Positions 61,103 to 64,000 of a stretch of DNA of 64,000 nucleotides are shown piece by piece. The notes under the pieces were generated by a model. It saw nothing but the letters and a program-made list of their open reading frames with translations, did not search any database and was not told the origin of the DNA. Position numbers and translations under genes: made by a program. The first letter of the stretch is position 1. Every line of letters begins with the position of its first letter. Source of the stretch: an uncultured Tenacibaculum sp. (lineage in GTDB: Bacteria; Bacteroidota; Bacteroidia; Flavobacteriales; Flavobacteriaceae); assembly GCA_947492185.1 (NCBI GenBank), contig CANLMR010000006.1:124001-188000 (forward strand). The letters run 5' to 3'.

Positions 61103-62134
61103 ATGGAGAATCATAAAACTTATATTAAACAATTTACTCTACTCGGAATCCTATTGATTTTGATAAGTTTTTTTAATATTAGTATTGGTTCTATATACAT
61201 TCCATTGCCAGAAATTTTCAAAACACTAGTAGGGCAAACACCTGTAAAATCAAGCTGGGAAACAATTATCCTAAATTACAGATTACCAAAAACAATTACT
61301 GCAATATTAGTAGGTTCTGGGCTTGCTGTTAGCGGTTTATTGATGCAAACATTATTTAGAAACCCACTTGCAGGTCCTTTTGTATTAGGTATATCTTCTG
61401 GTGCAAGTTTAGGTGTTGCCTTATTTTTATTAGGCAGTAGTCTTTTAGGTGGCCTTTTTAGTTTTTCTGCTTTTTTAAGTTGGGGTTTACCACTAGCATC
61501 AAGCTTTGGAGCTTTTATGGTTTTACTCGCTGTAATAATTGCCTCCAACAAAGTAAGAAACACTATGTCTATTTTAATTATCGGGTTAATGTTTGGCTCA
61601 TTAGCTTCAGCTTTAATTAGTGTACTCTCTTTTTTTAGTGAGGCTGAACAAATTAAACAATTTGTATTTTGGGGATTTGGAAGTTTAGGGAATTTAACCT
61701 GGAATGAAATCTTAATTTTCTTCGGAATATTTAGTATTGCAGCTCTAGGTATATTTATTTCTATAAAACCATTAAATAGTTTTTTACTTGGAGAAAACTA
61801 TGCAAAAAGCTTAGGAATCAACACCAAGAAAAGCAGAAATATTATTTTAATTATAACAAGTTTATTAACTGGTGTTATCACAGCATTTTGTGGTCCAATT
61901 GCTTTTATTGGTTTAGCTGTTCCACATATTACCAAATTGATATTTAAAACCTCAAATCATAAAATTTTAGTTCCTGCTGTGGCAATATTAGGAGGAATCA
62001 TTTTATTACTTTGTGATAGTATTGCTCAGTTACCAAACAATGAATTTACATTGCCAATTAATGCTATTACTTCTTTATTTGGAGCACCAGTAGTAATATG
62101 GTTATTAATTAGAAAAAAGAAAATATACGTTTAA
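61103..62134 (+). CDS. FecCD/BtuC-family ABC transporter permease
   Basis: The 343-aa permease has about nine to ten helices. The signature NYRLPKTITAILVGSGLAVSGLLMQTLFRNPLAGPFVLGISSGASLGVALFLL covers the conserved membrane/cytosolic joint. KKSRNIILIITSLLTGVITAFCGPIAFIGLAVPHI is the ATPase-coupling EAA-like loop. The family imports iron siderophores, heme or cobalamin into the cytosol. No cobalamin- or heme-specific residue can be named, and the substrate-binding lipoprotein is not next to it in the window. The ATPase gene follows after 17 bp. Confidence 0.93.
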   Translation: MENHKTYIKQFTLLGILLILISFFNISIGSIYIPLPEIFKTLVGQTPVKSSWETIILNYRLPKTITAILVGSGLAVSGLLMQTLFRNPLAGPFVLGISSGASLGVALFLLGSSLLGGLFSFSAFLSWGLPLASSFGAFMVLLAVIIASNKVRNTMSILIIGLMFGSLASALISVLSFFSEAEQIKQFVFWGFGSLGNLTWNEILIFFGIFSIAALGIFISIKPLNSFLLGENYAKSLGINTKKSRNIILIITSLLTGVITAFCGPIAFIGLAVPHITKLIFKTSNHKILVPAVAILGGIILLLCDSIAQLPNNEFTLPINAITSLFGAPVVIWLLIRKKKIYV

Positions 62135-62151
62135 AATAAATCTATAAAAGT

Positions 62152-62949
62152 ATTTCAAACAAAAACGAACATATAATTTTACAAACTCAGAATTTATCTA
62201 TAGGATATATTTCTAAAAAAACTAAAAAAGTACTGCTTGATTCTATTAACTTAGATATCAAAAAAGGTGAATTTGTTGCTTTACTTGGGAAAAATGGAGC
62301 TGGAAAATCTACCTTGTTAAGAACAATAAGTAAAGTTCAAGATAAATTAGTCGGTAACATTATTATTAATCAAAAAAAACTAGACGATTATTCTCAACAT
62401 GAATTAGCTAAAACTATGAGTGTAGTTTTAACAGAACGTTTACCTGAGAGTCAATTAACTGTATTTGAAATTGTTGCACTAGGGAGACAACCCTACACAA
62501 ATTGGTTGGATAAATTATCAAAAGAAGATATTAAAAAAGTACTTCATGCATTAGAACTTACTAATGTTTTACATTTAAAAGACCGCCCTTTTTACAAGTT
62601 AAGTGATGGACAATTACAACGCGTACTTATAGCTAGAGCATTAGCTCAAGATACAGAAATCATTATACTTGACGAACCTACAGCACATCTAGACATTCAT
62701 CATACTTATAAGATATTCTCACTGTTACAAGAACTGGTAAAAACAACAAAAAAAACAATACTTATTTCAACTCATGAAGTAAATCTAGCCTTAAAACTTG
62801 CTGATTCATTTGTACTAATCTCAAATGAAAAGTTGCATAGTGGTAATGCAAAAGAATTGATGAAACAAAATGCTTTTTCAACATTATTTCCTAAAGAACT
62901 TATTAGTTTTAACAAAAATTTACAACAGTTCGTCATCAACAAAAATTAA
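62152..62949 (+). CDS. FecE/BtuD-like ABC transporter ATPase with non-NTG start
   Basis: The ATPase encodes LTQNLSIGY-like N-terminal strands (ILQTQNLSIGY), Walker A GKNGAGKSTLL, ABC signature LSDGQLQRVLIARAL and Walker B IIILDEPTAHLD, followed by ISTHEVNLAL. It powers the permease upstream. No ATG, GTG or TTG is available in this frame between the stop at 62137 and Walker A; the next NTG (TTG at 62314) would delete Walker A. Initiation must use ATT (62152), ATC (62140) or ATA (62173), or the start is lost. ATT at 62152 gives 265 aa, and the coordinate is provisional. The protein domains themselves are intact. Confidence 0.75.
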   Translation: MSNKNEHIILQTQNLSIGYISKKTKKVLLDSINLDIKKGEFVALLGKNGAGKSTLLRTISKVQDKLVGNIIINQKKLDDYSQHELAKTMSVVLTERLPESQLTVFEIVALGRQPYTNWLDKLSKEDIKKVLHALELTNVLHLKDRPFYKLSDGQLQRVLIARALAQDTEIIILDEPTAHLDIHHTYKIFSLLQELVKTTKKTILISTHEVNLALKLADSFVLISNEKLHSGNAKELMKQNAFSTLFPKELISFNKNLQQFVINKN

Positions 62950-62950
62950 A

Positions 62951-62981
62951 TTTGAGACTGCAAAAGATTTAAGTATTTTTG
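62951..62981 (+). promoter_or_regulatory. Consensus promoter for the M28 peptidase gene
   Basis: TTTG (62951-62954), exactly 19 bp, TATTTTTG (62974-62981); the ATG is at 63022, a leader of ~35 nt. Full match to the Bacteroidota consensus. Confidence 0.8.
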
Positions 62982-63021
62982 ATAACACATTAATTAGCTT
63001 AACAAAAGAATTTTAATTTAA

Positions 63022-64000
63022 ATGAAAAAAATAATTTTAGCTACTTGGGCATTAGCTGCTGTTGCATGTAGTACTAGTCAAAATGCCACTAAAAACACTA
63101 GTAGCAAAAAAACCGATAACAACCCTACAACATACGCAGAAACTATTACTGCTAAAGATTTAGGAAAACATTTATTCGTATACGCATCTGATGAATTTGA
63201 AGGCCGTAATACTGGTGAACCAGGACAAAAGAAAGCTGTTAATTATCTAAAAGATTTTTATATCAGTAAGGGAATAGCATCACCTTTAGGGGGAAATGAT
63301 TACTTCCAAAAAGTACCTTCTTCTTATTTGAGTAATAATAGAAGAGGAATGAAGTTAAACGACTCTGAAAATGTTGTTGCATTTATTAAAGGAACTGAAA
63401 AACCTGATGAGATTATTGTAATTTCAGCACATTTAGATCACGAAGGAGTAAAAAATGGTGAAGTATATAATGGAGCTGATGATGACGGTTCTGGTACTGT
63501 TGCTATCTTAGAAATTGCAGAGGCATTCAAAAAAGCTGCAGAAGACGGAAACGGACCTAAACGTTCTATCTTATTTTTACACGTAACTGGTGAAGAAAAA
63601 GGTTTATTAGGTTCTAAATACTATACTGAGAATCCTATTTTCCCATTAAAAAACACAGTTACTGATTTAAATATAGATATGATTGGTAGAATTGATGCTC
63701 GTCATAAAGGAAATCCAAACTATGTGTATTTGATTGGTTCAGATAAATTAAGTACTGAATTACATGAGCTTTCAGAATCGGTAAATAAAAAATATATGAA
63801 CATCGATTTAGATTATAAATACAATGATGAGAACGATCCAAATCGTTTTTATTATCGTTCAGACCATTATAATTTTGCTAAACATAACATTCCAATTATA
63901 TTTTATTTTAATGGAACTCATGCTGATTACCATAGACCAACAGATACTCCAGATAAAATTAATTACGATTTATTAGAGAACAGAACACGTTTAGTTTTCT
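63022..64000 (+). CDS. M28-family metallopeptidase lipoprotein, 3' truncated by the window edge
   Basis: The frame is open from the ATG at 63022 to the window end (326 codons seen, no stop). It has a lipoprotein signal (LATWALAAVAC). A PA-like insert or N-terminal helix is followed by the M28 core: ISAHLDHEGVKNGEVYNGADDDGSGTVAILEIAEAF (zinc His and bridging Asp), FLHVTGEEKGLLGSKYY (catalytic and ligand Glu) and TDLNIDMIGRID (Asp ligand). It is a zinc aminopeptidase anchored in the envelope, probably facing the periplasm. The final zinc His region begins near NGTHADYHRPTDT at the edge. Monocistronic with a consensus promoter. Confidence 0.9.
   Translation, partial: MKKIILATWALAAVACSTSQNATKNTSSKKTDNNPTTYAETITAKDLGKHLFVYASDEFEGRNTGEPGQKKAVNYLKDFYISKGIASPLGGNDYFQKVPSSYLSNNRRGMKLNDSENVVAFIKGTEKPDEIIVISAHLDHEGVKNGEVYNGADDDGSGTVAILEIAEAFKKAAEDGNGPKRSILFLHVTGEEKGLLGSKYYTENPIFPLKNTVTDLNIDMIGRIDARHKGNPNYVYLIGSDKLSTELHELSESVNKKYMNIDLDYKYNDENDPNRFYYRSDHYNFAKHNIPIIFYFNGTHADYHRPTDTPDKINYDLLENRTRLVF

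Noticed and set aside
1..64000. tRNA, rRNA, CRISPR array, IS element, prophage or integron
   Set aside because: No cloverleaf-like GC-richer segment, no spaced repeats, no transposase or integrase frame, and no base-composition island was seen.

Overview
The window looks like chromosomal core DNA of a member of the Flavobacteriaceae (Bacteroidota), plausibly near Tenacibaculum or Polaribacter; the genus is a guess. The reasons are strong AT-richness, promoters of the TTTG-N19-TAnnTTTG type, absence of clear Shine-Dalgarno sites, a menaquinone operon (menA/menC/menE) with typical flavobacterial passengers, type B ribosomal protein L31, carboxypeptidase-regulatory-like domains, and many lipoproteins and OmpA-like proteins. 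I see no rRNA, tRNA, IS element, prophage, CRISPR array or replication origin. Both window edges cut a gene: an OmpA-domain protein at the left and an M28 peptidase at the right.

Layout. 1-4.8 kb: cell-surface and unknown genes plus yebC. 4.8-10.8 kb (minus strand): a tight seven-gene operon menA - DUF4349 lipoprotein - UPF0173 hydrolase - SRPBCC protein - menC - CPBP protease - menE. 10.9-16.1 kb (minus): an envelope/redox run of amidase, MlaD-like protein, AhpD-like protein, membrane ferredoxin protein and cysteine-rich Fe-S protein. 16.2-19.3 kb (plus): lptD and ridA. 19.4-21.4 kb (minus): gapA and pfkA. 21.5-27.5 kb: a sodium:solute symporter, a TPR protein, DUF2853, serine dehydratase and yaaA. 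27.6-29.0 kb: two paralogous secreted proteins with Gly/Asn-rich tails. 29.0-34.4 kb: a degenerate UbiA-like membrane protein, gcvP, a 427-bp hairpin-rich gap, an EcsC protein and a 95-aa unknown. 34.6-37.6 kb (minus): an rlmG-like methyltransferase, an FMN-binding glutamate synthase-like protein and rpmE2. 37.8-48.9 kb: glutaminyl cyclase, a beta-helix lipoprotein, an amidohydrolase, DUF898, SDR, SprT-like, manC, an OmpA-like protein and a thioredoxin. 49-55.7 kb: lpxK, a Nif3-like protein, a coiled-coil protein that has lost its zinc ribbon, folE, hisS and a YihY protein. 55.7-64 kb: a pentapeptide-repeat protein, M3 peptidase, nadC, rlmH, a small barrel-like protein, a HAM1-type pyrophosphatase, a FecCD/FecE-type ABC transporter and the M28 peptidase.

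Working together. Menaquinone is the respiratory quinone here, and the neighbouring Fe-S membrane pair could feed electrons into it, though its substrate is unknown. amiC, mlaD, lptD, lpxK, manC and the OmpA-like proteins serve envelope building. gapA/pfkA and serine dehydratase/gcvP serve carbon and one-carbon metabolism. Most of the window is ordinary housekeeping DNA. I did not find a convincing new defence or mobile system. The best leads are the Gly/Asn-tailed secreted pair, a 79-bp imperfect inverted repeat plus a separate palindrome in the nadC-rlmH promoter region, a phased direct repeat before gcvP, and an ABC ATPase gene with no ATG/GTG/TTG start.
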